A stretch of DNA of 64,000 nucleotides, taken from NCBI RefSeq assembly GCF_027667425.1, contig NZ_JAQEGR010000002.1:124001-188000 (forward strand). Reading direction: 5' to 3'. Source of the DNA: Fusicatenibacter saccharivorans (GTDB taxonomy: Bacteria > Bacillota > Clostridia > Lachnospirales > Lachnospiraceae). The notes under the pieces are model-generated. The model ran no database searches. It had not been told where the DNA came from and saw only the letters and a program-made list of their open reading frames with translations. The position numbers were made by a program, and so were the translations under genes. Shown here piece by piece: positions 1 to 9,634 of the stretch (position 1 is the stretch's first letter; each line of letters begins with the position of its first letter).

Positions 1-1
1 C

Positions 2-751
2 TGGAATCTTCAGGAACGCCTGAAACCGGTGGGATACTGCTATGATCTTCCGATGGTCAGTATACGGGATGCCGTAAGCCCGCAGTTTCAGATGCCAAAA
101 GGACAGGGACGGGTTCTGACAAAAAATCAGTTCTTTTATGATATGTTTCATCCAAACAATATGGGGCACACGATTATGGCGGACTGTCTGCAGTATTTGT
201 TTGAACAATGCGATCTCAGGAATCAATGTGGGGGTGAAACACTGGAAAGACAGATGAAGGCGGAAGAACGACTGAAAGAATGCATGAGCGAGCCACCCGC
301 AATCGGAAAGAGTTTTGAAACAGTTCGTCTGCTGGATCGAAAAGACAGATACAGAGGAGCCGAAATTGATGAAGGTGGATTTACAGCCGTGGACAGGGAA
401 CTGCAGAGCGTCGAAATGGACGCAGAACTTACACCTGTGCCGCAGTTCCCGTATAACTGGATGTATGATGGCACCAATTCCGATAAAAACTATTTCGAAA
501 TGACGATAACCTGCAGAAGTCTGCTTCTTGTTTTTAAAGATTCCGGTGAAATTTATACGGGAAAAGCAGAGATTTCCGTAGATGGAGGATACTGTATGAC
601 AGCGGATCCGCATATCAATAACTGGCTGCATTGCAATGCGGTCATTCTTTTCCAGGAGGAAGAGAGTAAGAAACATATCGTGAGAATTACAATACCAGAA
701 GAAGACAGGAATAAACAGTTTACGATTCTTGGATTCGGGTATGTACAGTAA
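2..751 (+). CDS. SGNH/GDSL-family hydrolase, C-terminal part (5' end outside window)
   Basis: The reading frame is open from base 2, so the start lies upstream. Near residue 50 of the visible part is an Asp-x-x-His motif (DMFHPNNMGH), the Asp/His half of the catalytic triad of SGNH (GDSL) esterases; the Ser block I is outside the window. After it comes an Asn/Asp-rich C-terminal domain of about 150 residues, probably a beta-sandwich. The stop lies 11 bp before a GH43 gene that has its own good ribosome site, so the two are probably co-transcribed. By context the enzyme may deacetylate xylo-oligosaccharides before the GH43 enzyme acts; that role is inferred. No signal peptide can be judged because the N-terminus is missing. 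Confidence 0.75.
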   Translation, partial: WNLQERLKPVGYCYDLPMVSIRDAVSPQFQMPKGQGRVLTKNQFFYDMFHPNNMGHTIMADCLQYLFEQCDLRNQCGGETLERQMKAEERLKECMSEPPAIGKSFETVRLLDRKDRYRGAEIDEGGFTAVDRELQSVEMDAELTPVPQFPYNWMYDGTNSDKNYFEMTITCRSLLLVFKDSGEIYTGKAEISVDGGYCMTADPHINNWLHCNAVILFQEEESKKHIVRITIPEEDRNKQFTILGFGYVQ

Positions 752-762
752 AGGAGAAAGTT

Positions 763-2328
763 ATGGTAACGGCAAATAATCCAATTTTATCCGGTTTTTA
801 TCCGGATCCGTCGATTTGCAGGGCGGGGGATGATTACTATATTGTAAATTCAAGTTTTGTTTATGCCCCGGGAGTTCCGATTTTTCACAGCAGAGATCTG
901 GCACACTGGGAACAGATCGGAAATATTCTGAACCGGAAGGAGCAGCTTCCAGTAGAGGGAAGTGAAATCTCAAGAGGTATTTTTGCACCGACGATTCGTT
1001 ATCATGAAGGATTATTTTATATGATAACAACAAACGTAAGCTACGGCGGAAATTTTATTGTTACAGCGAAAAAGCCGGAGGGTCCCTGGTCAGATCCGTA
1101 TTATCTTGGTGAAGAAGCAGCAGGAATTGATCCAAGCCTGTTTTTTGATGAGGATGGAAAATGCTATTACTGCGGAACAAGACCAAACCCGGAAGGTGTG
1201 CGATATAATGGGGACTGGGAAATCTGGGTACAGGAACTTGATCTGAACACCATGAAACTGACAGGAGAAAGCATGACAATCTGGAAAGGTGCGGTAAAAG
1301 ACTGCATCTGGCCGGAAGGGCCGCATATTTACAAAATCGGAGAATATTATTACCTGATGCATGCAGAGGGCGGTACAGGTCCGGAACACAGTATCTCAGT
1401 TGCCAGAAGCAGAAAACTGTTTCAGTGGTTTGAAGGATGCCCGAGGAACCCCATTTTTACACATCGCAATCTGGGAATGGATTATCCGGTGATTTATGCA
1501 GGCCATGGAGATCTTGTAGATGATGGACATGGAAACTGGTATGTAGTAATGCTTGCTTCACGGCCGTGCAGAAAACACAGCAGTATGGGCAGAGAGACAT
1601 TTCTTGCTAAAGTGATATGGGAAAATGGATGGCCGGTCATTGCGCCTGGAGTGGGACATCTGGAAGAGCAGGTGGAAATCCCAATGGAAGAATATCGCTT
1701 TGCACAGGAAGTTACAAAATGTGATCAGATTCATTTCTGGGATAAAGAGTTGGATCAGAGACTGATTGGAATTGGCGGGTGTGATGAAACCATTTATTCG
1801 CTGAAAGAAAAAGAGGGAATGCTGCGGTTGTATCCCCGAAAAGAAAGTATTGCAGAAGCAGCCTATTGCTCCTATCTTGGATTACGGCAGAAAAGCTATC
1901 GCTTTGAAGCGGAAACAGGAGTTTTCTTTGTGCCGGAAAACGAGAAGGAAACGGCAGGTCTGGTTCTTTACCAGAATTATGAGAATCATCTGAGGATGGA
2001 AATCGCAAAAAAGCAGGAACAGAAAGTTTTTCGTGTTGTAACGTGTATCAAAGGAACAGAAACGAAAGCAGCAGAAGTTTTACTGCCAGGAGAGACGGAA
2101 CAACTGCTGAAAATACGCCTGCAATGCCATGATCAGACGGCAAAAGTATGGATTGCGTCAGAAAATGGCTGGGAATGTGCGGCAGAGGAAATCAGTCTTC
2201 TTCCGTACACAACAGAAGAGGCAGGTGGTTTTGTCGGATGTACCATCGGCATGTATGCTTCTTCTAATGGAATGGAAAGCAAAAACCATGCAGACTTTGC
2301 ATGGTTTACCTGCAGCAGCAGGAATTAG
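763..2328 (+). CDS. Glycoside hydrolase family 43 (beta-xylosidase / alpha-L-arabinofuranosidase type)
   Basis: A 521-residue five-bladed beta-propeller GH43 enzyme plus a C-terminal beta-sandwich of about 200 residues, the usual architecture of XynB-like beta-xylosidases. Expected catalytic residues are visible: Asp15 in FYPDPS (general base), Asp123 in GIDPSLFF (pKa modulator) and Glu185 in WPEGPH (general acid). There is no signal peptide, so it should act in the cytoplasm on imported oligosaccharides. The ATG follows AAAGGAG at good spacing and sits 11 bp after the esterase stop. Its stop overlaps the stop of the convergent AraC gene by 4 bp. Xylosidase versus arabinofuranosidase activity cannot be decided from sequence. 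Confidence 0.9.
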   Translation: MVTANNPILSGFYPDPSICRAGDDYYIVNSSFVYAPGVPIFHSRDLAHWEQIGNILNRKEQLPVEGSEISRGIFAPTIRYHEGLFYMITTNVSYGGNFIVTAKKPEGPWSDPYYLGEEAAGIDPSLFFDEDGKCYYCGTRPNPEGVRYNGDWEIWVQELDLNTMKLTGESMTIWKGAVKDCIWPEGPHIYKIGEYYYLMHAEGGTGPEHSISVARSRKLFQWFEGCPRNPIFTHRNLGMDYPVIYAGHGDLVDDGHGNWYVVMLASRPCRKHSSMGRETFLAKVIWENGWPVIAPGVGHLEEQVEIPMEEYRFAQEVTKCDQIHFWDKELDQRLIGIGGCDETIYSLKEKEGMLRLYPRKESIAEAAYCSYLGLRQKSYRFEAETGVFFVPENEKETAGLVLYQNYENHLRMEIAKKQEQKVFRVVTCIKGTETKAAEVLLPGETEQLLKIRLQCHDQTAKVWIASENGWECAAEEISLLPYTTEEAGGFVGCTIGMYASSNGMESKNHADFAWFTCSSRN

Positions 2329-3206
2329 GGATTTTTCTGCTGCTTTTCCGGATGAATATACATATCGCGGAATTCCGTAGGCGTACATTGTTTGACAGAA
2401 CGGAAGACGCGAAGAAAGGTGGAAAGACTGGAGAAACCAGACTGAAGTGCTGCCTCCGTGACAGGAATATCGGGATCGGATAAGAGCAGCATGGCATGAT
2501 CAATTCTTTTGCGATTAAGGTATTTGTAATAGGTGGTATTTGTAAACTGCTTAAACAGTCTGGTAAAGTGGTATTTGCTGAAGCCTGCTGTTTTTGCAAC
2601 CTGGTCAAGAGAAAGATCTTCCGTGCAGTGTTCATCAATATAATTGCAGATGGAAAGAAAACGATCCAGATATTCTTTCTGCTTTTGCGGTCCGGCATCA
2701 AAACGGCAGGATGCAAAGGCCTGGTATCTGCCGATCAGAGAAAGAATATCAAGCATGCGCGCATAGATAACAGCTTCCGAAAGAAAGGAATCCTCTTCAT
2801 ATTCCGAAAGAATCTGGCAGATAAGATGATAAATATCGGAATAGATGTCAGGAGCGGTCTGAGGAGTAAGAGTGAGAACCGGGGAAATCAGCGCGAGGAT
2901 GGAATTGAGATCGCGGATTTTTGACACAACCGACCATTCAATCTGCAGAATAATTCGTTTTCCGTTTTCCGGTGCCACAAGAGAGTGAAGGATCCCAGGG
3001 CAGATGAAAATAATGTCGCCCTCCTGAAGAAGAACAGGTTTATCCCCGAGGAAAACCGTATAAGTCCCTTCCAGAGGCATAATGATTTCCATGGGAGTAT
3101 GCCAGTGAATGGGATAGTCCTCGCAGTCTGTGTTTACAAAAAGCCGCAGACTGCTGTTCTCTTTATACGTTACGGTTTCGTGAATCCCGTCTAAATGTTC
3201 AATCAT
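2325..3206 (-). CDS. AraC-family transcriptional regulator with N-terminal cupin
   Basis: A 293-residue one-component regulator. The N-terminal half is a cupin-like sugar-sensing domain (HWHTPMEIIMPLEGT, with the His pair typical of AraC-type cupins). The C-terminal ~100 residues hold the two helix-turn-helix motifs of AraC proteins (DQVAKTAGFSKYHFTRLFKQ and a second near SGFSSLSTFLRVFR). An ATG 14 codons further upstream is possible, but the ATG at 3206 follows GGAGG at 7 nt and gives a normal start. It is tail-to-tail with the GH43 gene and divergent from the sensor kinase. It probably activates the adjacent xylan-oligosaccharide genes; the inducer is unknown. Confidence 0.88.
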   Translation of the reverse strand: MIEHLDGIHETVTYKENSSLRLFVNTDCEDYPIHWHTPMEIIMPLEGTYTVFLGDKPVLLQEGDIIFICPGILHSLVAPENGKRIILQIEWSVVSKIRDLNSILALISPVLTLTPQTAPDIYSDIYHLICQILSEYEEDSFLSEAVIYARMLDILSLIGRYQAFASCRFDAGPQKQKEYLDRFLSICNYIDEHCTEDLSLDQVAKTAGFSKYHFTRLFKQFTNTTYYKYLNRKRIDHAMLLLSDPDIPVTEAALQSGFSSLSTFLRVFRSVKQCTPTEFRDMYIHPEKQQKNP

Positions 3207-3369
3207 AATATTGCCTCCGGAGGACTGCTGTAAATTTGATATTATCATAATACAGTAAAACAGAGATCACAAGAGAAAAAATTGAAAGAAGAGAACTGAA
3301 AACAGAATTCCAATCTAAATCTGGATATGATAAGATAACTGTGTGAAAGATGACATTGGAAAATCCAGA

Positions 3370-3394
3370 AGGGAGCAGGCAGTGTCTGCTCCCT
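3370..3394 (+). other. Hairpin in the kinase leader
   Basis: A 9-bp perfect stem (AGGGAGCAG / CTGCTCCCT) with a 7-nt loop lies 24 bp upstream of the YesM-type kinase start, in the 210-bp divergent region after the AraC gene. There is no T-run, so it is more likely a leader structure or operator than a terminator. Confidence 0.5.
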
Positions 3395-3417
3395 GATTCA
3401 CGTGAGAGGTTCTGAGA

Positions 3418-5175
3418 ATGAAAGAGTTGCTTCAAAAAATTGAAAAACGGATGGATGACTTTACGGTCAAAAAGAAATTATACATTTTATATATTTTTTG
3501 CGTACTGCTTCCGCTGATCATTACGGACAGCGTGGTTTTTTTAATCATAAGAAATTCCGAGATGGAAAAGCAGAAACATGATATGACCAACATTGCAAAT
3601 GCGGTAAGCTACAACATCAGCAGCGTGGTAAATAATGCAGGAGAAATGGCAAAAACGATCTATACCAGCAGATATATTGATGATTTTCTATCCAGAAAAT
3701 ATGATACCTCTGCTCAGTATATCATGGAATACCAGGAGTTTTTCAAGGATACTTTGTTAGAAAATCTGCTGGGAATGAATCAGATTGTATTTACGATGTA
3801 TACGAACAATGACACCATTGTGAAGGGAGGAAAAGTAGGTAATATAGAGGATCTGAAAGAAACGCAGGCGTATCAGAAACTGAACCAGAGTGGGGAAACA
3901 AAAGGTTTTTTCTTTGTCTATGACAAAAACAGATCCGGAACGGCAGAGGAACGCAAGGTGGTATTTCTTCAAAAACTCGATTTTTTTTCAGGAGATCAGG
4001 AAAAAATGCTGCAGTTGGAATTTGACTATGGGAACATGATGCGTACGCTTCAGAAAATGAATTTTGACAACGAAGTTTTGATCTGTGAGGAGAATCAGAT
4101 TGTACTTTCCAATACGAAACATGGAAGCACAGGTTCAGACTTTGAAGAACTGGATGATAAAATAAAGAAGGGATATCATCAGACGGTCAATCTGTATGGT
4201 ACGGAACTTGAGGTGTATGTCAGACGTACGGGGGAGAACGCGATTGCGAATATTGCTCATGATTTACCGAGTATTCTGCTTCTGATCCTGATTAATGCGA
4301 TTCTGCCATTCTTTTTTGTACATATCCTGAATCATTCGTTCACAAAACGTATTACGGAGCTGAATGAAGTGTTTAAAAGCGTGGATTCCGAACAGCTTGT
4401 ACCGATGCGTCATGAAGGCGGAAAAGATGAAATCGGAAGTATGATTCGAAGCTACAATCGAATGGCGGCCAGGACAAATGAGCTGATTCAGACAGTTTAT
4501 AAAAACAAACTCGTAGAGCAGGAGATGCTTGTCAGCCGCAAAAATGCAGAACTTCTTGCCCTTCACAGCCAGATTAATCCTCATTTTCTGTTTAATGCAC
4601 TTGAGAGCATCCGCATGCACAGCATTTTGAAAAATGAGAATGAAACAGCGGATATGGTTGAAAAACTGGCTGTCATGCAAAGACAGTATGTCGAATGGGG
4701 CGAGGACTCTGTGACGATTGAACAGGAAGTGGAATTTGTAAAGGCGTATCTGGCACTCCAGAAATATCGTTTCGGAGAAAGACTGAGTTATCAGATTGAG
4801 ATTGATGAAGAATGCAGAAAAAGAAAGGTTCCAAAACTTACGCTGGTAACATTCGTAGAAAATGCATGTGTGCATGGAATTGAAAGTAAAGCGTCTCCAG
4901 GCTGGATTTTTGTAAGAGTATATGAACAAAACGAGCTGATCTGCATGGAAATAGAAGATACTGGGAACGGAATGGAAGAAGGCAAAAGGCAGGAACTTCT
5001 GGAAAACATGAGAAACGCAGACATTGAGATGCTGAAAAAGAAAGGAAGGGTAGGAATTGTCAATGCATGTTTAAGATTGAAAATGGTATCGGAAAATAAA
5101 GTGAAGATCGATCTGGATGGAGAAGAAGGGGTGGGTACACTGATAACAATCTGGATGCCCCTGGAGTATATGTAG
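3418..5175 (+). CDS. YesM-family sensor histidine kinase
   Basis: A 585-residue membrane histidine kinase. TM1 is at about residues 21-43, followed by an extracellular sensor domain of about 230 residues, TM2 near 285-305, a HAMP segment, then the His_kinase domain of the LytS/YesM class with phospho-acceptor His389 in QINPHFLFNALE and a HATPase_c domain (VENACVHG N-box, DTGNGM G1 box). Such kinases sense extracellular oligosaccharides, sometimes through the binding protein of the neighbouring importer. The paired regulator starts 21 bp downstream and is broken by a stop codon, so signalling from this kinase may be interrupted in this strain. Confidence 0.92.
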   Translation: MKELLQKIEKRMDDFTVKKKLYILYIFCVLLPLIITDSVVFLIIRNSEMEKQKHDMTNIANAVSYNISSVVNNAGEMAKTIYTSRYIDDFLSRKYDTSAQYIMEYQEFFKDTLLENLLGMNQIVFTMYTNNDTIVKGGKVGNIEDLKETQAYQKLNQSGETKGFFFVYDKNRSGTAEERKVVFLQKLDFFSGDQEKMLQLEFDYGNMMRTLQKMNFDNEVLICEENQIVLSNTKHGSTGSDFEELDDKIKKGYHQTVNLYGTELEVYVRRTGENAIANIAHDLPSILLLILINAILPFFFVHILNHSFTKRITELNEVFKSVDSEQLVPMRHEGGKDEIGSMIRSYNRMAARTNELIQTVYKNKLVEQEMLVSRKNAELLALHSQINPHFLFNALESIRMHSILKNENETADMVEKLAVMQRQYVEWGEDSVTIEQEVEFVKAYLALQKYRFGERLSYQIEIDEECRKRKVPKLTLVTFVENACVHGIESKASPGWIFVRVYEQNELICMEIEDTGNGMEEGKRQELLENMRNADIEMLKKKGRVGIVNACLRLKMVSENKVKIDLDGEEGVGTLITIWMPLEYM

Positions 5176-5196
5176 TGTAGAGCAGGGAGGAGAAAA

Positions 5197-6792
5197 ATGT
5201 TAAAAGTACTGTTGGTTGATGATGAACCCTTTATCCTGCAGGGAATTAAGGTCATCATAGACTGGGAAAAAGAAGGATTTGAAATTGCTGCGACGGCAGA
5301 AAACGGTCTGGAAGCACTGGAATATTTGAAAAAAGAAAAAGTGGATCTTATCATAGCAGATATCCGGATGCCTGGTATGACAGGTCTGGAATTACTGGAG
5401 CAGATACGAAGGGAAGAAATATCGGATGCGTATTTTGTTATTCTGAGCGGTTATGCGGAGTTTGATTACGCAAGGCGTGCCATGCAGAATAAATGTACGG
5501 AATATCTGTTAAAACCTGTTGACCGGGAAACCCTGTTAAAACTGTTGCATAAGGTTCGTGCATTATCAGACCGGGAGAGACAGGAATCAAAGGCACATGA
5601 GGAAATGGAACATGCCTATTTTTCGAGACATCTGATCTCTTTAATCCATGGAAAATACGATGATGTCAATCTTAATTACGTAAAAAAACACATGAAAGAT
5701 ACGCAGGGAATCCGTTATGTGGAGATTCAGAAAGAACAGCCGAACAATCTGGAAGAACAGAGCGATAAAGACCTGCGGAATTTTCAAAGAGAGCTGTATG
5801 ACTGCTGCAGAGAATTTTTGAAAGAAGATGCCAAGCACTGTGTATTTGATGTTTCTGCGGATGAAAAAATATATGATATTGGTTTTGTATATTCTGAAAA
5901 CCTTGCGGAGCGTCTGGGAATGGATGATAAAACATACCTTTCTGCATTCCGGCAATATCTTGTCAATAATACGAAACAGCCGGTTATTATGCTGGTTGGG
6001 AAAAAAGTACCAGATATCAGCAATGTGGCAAGATCGTATGGTAATGCCTGTATGCTCCGCTCTTTTCAGGGGTTCCGGGCACGAAAAGAAATCTATTATT
6101 ATGAGGATGAAGTGCAGGTTACAGCGGCTGGAATGGTCTTATGCAAACAGGGGCTGGATTAGCTTCTTACCACCATTGAACAGAATAACCACATGGAGAT
6201 CCGGAAAGCAGTAGAACAGTTTTATGAAGAAATGAGTCAGATGGGAATGAATGCTGAGAGCATGAATCTGAATATCAATTATCTGCTTTTCCAACTGATC
6301 CATCTGGCGAGTGAGCAGGATAATGACGTAAACCAGGAAGAAATCCTGCGGCTGATCAGTGAAAGCAGCTTTGAGAATGGTATCCTGCGTGGCAGTAAGG
6401 CGCATATGGCGCGCTTTGCATGTGAATACGGCGATTATCTTTCTCAGCTTCGAAAAAACGTTTCCAGGGGCGTTCTCGGCATGGTAGAAAAAGAAATCAA
6501 AGAGAATTATGCCGCCAACCTCACGCTGAAGGGTCTCAGTGAAAAATACTATGTCAACAGTGCCTATCTCGGGCAGCTGTTTCGGAAAAAATATGGTCTT
6601 TCCTTCAAGGACTATCTGAACAATTTCCGGATGGAGCAGGCCGCAGGCCTTCTGATCCGCACGGATAAAAAAATTGTGCAGATTGCAGAAGAAGTAGGAT
6701 ATCATGATCTGGATTATTTTGTAAACCGTTTTATTCAGGTGAAAGGGTGCACACCGGCCAGATTCCGAAAACAGATGCAGCAGGGAAGTTAA
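5197..6792 (+). pseudogene. YesN-type response regulator (receiver plus AraC HTH) interrupted by an in-frame TAG
   Basis: The frame would give a ~530-residue regulator matching the intact paralogue at 54211-55806. The receiver domain is intact (Asp8/Asp9, phospho-acceptor Asp55 in IIADIRMPG, Lys in YLLKPVD). At 6160-6162 the frame hits TAG after ...LCKQGLD and continues without frameshift: the next 10 codons are open and an ATG at 6193 begins the rest, which holds the whole AraC-type DNA-binding domain (6193-6792, 199 residues if translated alone). A single G-to-T change of GAG would explain the stop. The product of 5197-6162 (321 residues) cannot bind DNA. The C-terminal piece might be made by re-initiation but has no clear ribosome site. 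A sequencing error cannot be excluded. Confidence 0.8.
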
Positions 6793-6803
6793 AGAAAACA
6801 GGA

Positions 6804-6865
6804 AGTAAGAAACAGGGTAAATTATAGTGCGTATCTACGATCTATAATTTACCCTGTTTCTTACT
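6804..6865. repeat. 24-bp perfect inverted repeat upstream of the binding-protein gene
   Basis: Arms at 6804-6827 and 6842-6865 are perfect reverse complements of 24 bp. Within the 14-nt loop a 4-bp stem (CGTA/TACG) can extend the structure. There is no T-tract. It lies between the broken regulator and the promoter of the importer operon, so it could terminate regulator transcripts in either direction, act as an operator, or be a small mobile-repeat remnant. Confidence 0.8.
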
Positions 6866-6878
6866 ATAGTTCATCCGA

Positions 6879-6906
6879 TTGTTTCAAACCTGCAAACTGA
6901 TAAAAT
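6879..6906 (+). promoter_or_regulatory. Probable sigma-A promoter of the first sugar importer
   Basis: TTGTTT (6879-6884) and TAAAAT (6901-6906) are separated by 16 bp, 28 bp before the lipoprotein start and just downstream of the long inverted repeat. The boxes are imperfect, which fits dependence on a regulator. Confidence 0.45.
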
Positions 6907-6934
6907 AAATACTATCAAAGGGAGGTATTACAAG

Positions 6935-8605
6935 ATGAAGAGAAAAAAAATTGTAAGCATGCTGCTTGCCTCGGCAATGGCAGCAACCCTGCTCGCAGGA
7001 TGTGGAGCAGGAGGAAAGAGTTCCTCTAAGGGAGATTCTGACGGAGAGATAAAAGAATTTACCGCATTTTTTGCAGTCCCGGGATCCGAAATCAATGATG
7101 ATAATGAGGTTCAGCAGATCATTGCAGAAAAAACAGGCGCAAAGGTAAAAGAAACCTGGCTGACGGGTCAGACGGATGTTGAGGCTATTGGCACCATGAT
7201 CGCAGGAGGAGAGTATCCGGACTTTATTGAGGGCGGAAACGGACAGATGCAGTTATATGATGCCGATGCACTGGTTGCACTGGATGACTATCTGGATGAT
7301 TATCCTAATATTAAAAATCTGTTCTCTGATCTTGAGTGGGAAAAATTAAGACAGGATGATGGCCATATTTACTGGATTCCACAGTTTAGCTGCATTAAAA
7401 ATGAAGAAAAAGTATGTACACATAATGATGAAGCATTCTGGATTCAGGCCAGAGTCTTAAAATGGGCGGGTTATCCGGAAATTAAAACAATGGATGATTA
7501 CTTTAATCTGATTGAATCCTACAACGAAGCGAATCCGACTATGGAAGACGGAACGGAAAATATTCCATACACCATCCTCTGTGACGACTGGAGATATTTC
7601 TGTCTGGAGAATGCCCCGCAGTTCCTCGACGGATATCCAAATGATGGATCCTGTATGGTAGATCCGGATACACTGACCGTTTTAGATTATAACACTTCGG
7701 ATACAGCGGTTGCCTACTTCCGAAAACTGAATGAAGAGTATCAGAAGGGAATTGTAGATCCGGAATCCTTTACACAGAGTTACGATGAATATATTTCCAA
7801 ACTTTCTACCGGACGTGTACTTGGAATGATTGATCAGTGGTGGGATTTCTCGAATGCAAATGATGCAATCAAACAGGCTGGACTGGATGAGCAGGGCTGC
7901 GATTATATTCCTGTTCCGGTTACGATTGATGGCCGTGACAATCAGTGGCACAATTCAGGCGGGGCATTTAATGAGTCGAGCGGTCTTGCAATTACAACAA
8001 GCTGTGAAGATGTGGAAGGAGCATTACAGTTTGTAAATGATCTTCTGGATCAGGATATTCACAATCTCAGATTTTGGGGTGTAGAGGGTACCGATTATGA
8101 GGTGGATGAAAACGGAGAATTCTACCGAACAGAGGAAGAGCGGACGAAACAGTCTGATACCGCGTACAAAGCATCTCATACCTGCCCATATTCCTACTTC
8201 CCACAGTACACTGGAACCAGTGATGATGGAATTAACGCCAATAAACCGGATGGACAGGCAAGTGAGTTCTTTGATGGATTAAATCAGGATGTAAAAGAAA
8301 CCTTTGAGGCTTATGGTGTTGAGACTTATGTTGAGATGCTTGGAACAAATGAGGCACCTGGAGACTGGTATCCGATGTGGTCCTTCTCTAACAATTTCAC
8401 AACAGATACACCTGGCGGAGTTGCATGGAACAAAATTGCAGATGTAAAACATGAGCAGCTTCCGCAGGTTGTTATGGCAAAAGATTTTGACGCGGCATGG
8501 GATACCTACATGGATGCTTACAATGCATGCCACCCGGAAGACTTTATCAGTGAACTGCAGACTGAATTAGACACAAGAATGGAGCAGGCAGCGAAGTTCA
8601 AATAA
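6935..8605 (+). CDS. Extracellular sugar-binding lipoprotein (LplA-type ABC importer)
   Basis: A 556-residue solute-binding protein. Its signal peptide ends in the lipobox LLAGC with Cys23 as the lipidated residue, followed by a Ser/Gly/Asp linker. Length and context match the large LplA/YtcQ-type binding proteins of Firmicutes that pair with LplB and YtcP permeases and borrow a shared ATPase (MsmX-like), which is absent here as expected. The start follows GGGAGG. A terminator-like hairpin separates it from the permeases, which should raise binding-protein output over the membrane components. Xylo- or arabinoxylo-oligosaccharides are the likely ligand because GH43 genes flank the operon; this is inferred. 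Confidence 0.9.
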   Translation: MKRKKIVSMLLASAMAATLLAGCGAGGKSSSKGDSDGEIKEFTAFFAVPGSEINDDNEVQQIIAEKTGAKVKETWLTGQTDVEAIGTMIAGGEYPDFIEGGNGQMQLYDADALVALDDYLDDYPNIKNLFSDLEWEKLRQDDGHIYWIPQFSCIKNEEKVCTHNDEAFWIQARVLKWAGYPEIKTMDDYFNLIESYNEANPTMEDGTENIPYTILCDDWRYFCLENAPQFLDGYPNDGSCMVDPDTLTVLDYNTSDTAVAYFRKLNEEYQKGIVDPESFTQSYDEYISKLSTGRVLGMIDQWWDFSNANDAIKQAGLDEQGCDYIPVPVTIDGRDNQWHNSGGAFNESSGLAITTSCEDVEGALQFVNDLLDQDIHNLRFWGVEGTDYEVDENGEFYRTEEERTKQSDTAYKASHTCPYSYFPQYTGTSDDGINANKPDGQASEFFDGLNQDVKETFEAYGVETYVEMLGTNEAPGDWYPMWSFSNNFTTDTPGGVAWNKIADVKHEQLPQVVMAKDFDAAWDTYMDAYNACHPEDFISELQTELDTRMEQAAKFK

Positions 8606-8622
8606 AAAATGAAATTTTGAAG

Positions 8623-8659
8623 CGGGCAGATGTGAAAAATTTCATCTGCCCGTTTTTTT
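8623..8659 (+). terminator. Intrinsic terminator between binding protein and permeases
   Basis: A 10-bp stem CGGGCAGATG/CATCTGCCCG (8623-8632 and 8643-8652) is followed by seven T residues. It lies within the operon, between the lipoprotein stop and the first permease, so it is probably a partial terminator. Confidence 0.85.
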
Positions 8660-8672
8660 AAGGAGTGAGGTC

Positions 8673-9623
8673 ATGTCTTTAGCGAGAACAAAATCAAAAA
8701 CAAAAGAGCCCAGAACAAAAATCACATGGAAAGAAATCAAAAGACAGAAAGTCCTGCTTTTCTGGGCAGCAATTATCGTAGCATATGGTGTGATTTTCTA
8801 TTACCTTCCGCTTGCTGGCTGGGCAATGGCATTTCAGAACTACAAACCGAAACTAGGAATCCTGCATTCAGAGTTTGTAGGATTAGAAAAATTCCGGACA
8901 CTGTTCTCAGATATGACGTTTATCCGTGTTATCCGGAATACTCTGGCAATGGGAGTTATCAATCTTGTTGTAACTTTCGTAACGGCAATTGCGTTTGCAA
9001 TTTTATTAAATGAAATCAGAAGCCATATAGGAAAAAAAGTGGTTCAGACCATTTCCTATCTGCCGCATTTCCTTTCGTGGATTATTGTAACCGGTATTCT
9101 GCATGATATGCTTTCCGGAACTGGTATTGTAAATGAAGTTCTGGTGAATCTGCATATCATCAAACAGCCAATTAACTTTTTTGCACATACGAGCTACTTC
9201 TGGCCTATTGTTGCTTTTGCAAATGTGTGGAAGGAAACCGGCTGGAATGCCATTATTTATCTGGCAGCAATCACAGCAATTGATCCATCTTTATATGAGG
9301 CGGCATCCATAGACGGCGCCGGAAGGTGGAATAAAATTAAGTACGTGACACTTCCTGGAATCAAACCGACCATTATGATTCTTCTCCTGATGAACGTAGG
9401 CAACGTTTTGAATGCCGGATTTGAAATTCAGTATCTTTTAGGAAACGGCCTGGTACAGAGAGTATCACAGACCATTGATATCTACGTATTGAAATGGGGT
9501 ATCAGCCAGGGCGATTATGCAATCGGTACGGCAGCAGGTATTTTCAAGAGTGCAGTCAGCATTATACTGATTATGATCGCAAACCAGATTGCAAAACGCA
9601 ATGGCGAAGAGCGATTGTTCTAA
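8673..9623 (+). CDS. ABC sugar importer permease, LplB type
   Basis: A 316-residue integral membrane protein with about six transmembrane helices and the EAA loop that contacts the ATPase (EAASIDGAGRWNKIKYVTLPG). The short basic N-terminus followed by a hydrophobic helix ending in YLPLAGWAMAFQNYKP is characteristic of LplB/YtrP permeases. The start follows AAGGAG and lies 14 bp after the upstream terminator. It should form a heterodimer with the next gene product and pass oligosaccharides delivered by the upstream lipoprotein. No ATPase is encoded nearby. Confidence 0.92.
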   Translation: MSLARTKSKTKEPRTKITWKEIKRQKVLLFWAAIIVAYGVIFYYLPLAGWAMAFQNYKPKLGILHSEFVGLEKFRTLFSDMTFIRVIRNTLAMGVINLVVTFVTAIAFAILLNEIRSHIGKKVVQTISYLPHFLSWIIVTGILHDMLSGTGIVNEVLVNLHIIKQPINFFAHTSYFWPIVAFANVWKETGWNAIIYLAAITAIDPSLYEAASIDGAGRWNKIKYVTLPGIKPTIMILLLMNVGNVLNAGFEIQYLLGNGLVQRVSQTIDIYVLKWGISQGDYAIGTAAGIFKSAVSIILIMIANQIAKRNGEERLF

Positions 9624-9634
9624 GGAGGTTCATC

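Noticed and set aside
5197..6792. TAG as a recoded sense codon (pyrrolysine or suppressor)
   Set aside because: Several intact genes end normally in TAG (2328, 5175, 15000, 51384, 61273), and no pyrrolysine genes are seen. A point mutation is simpler.
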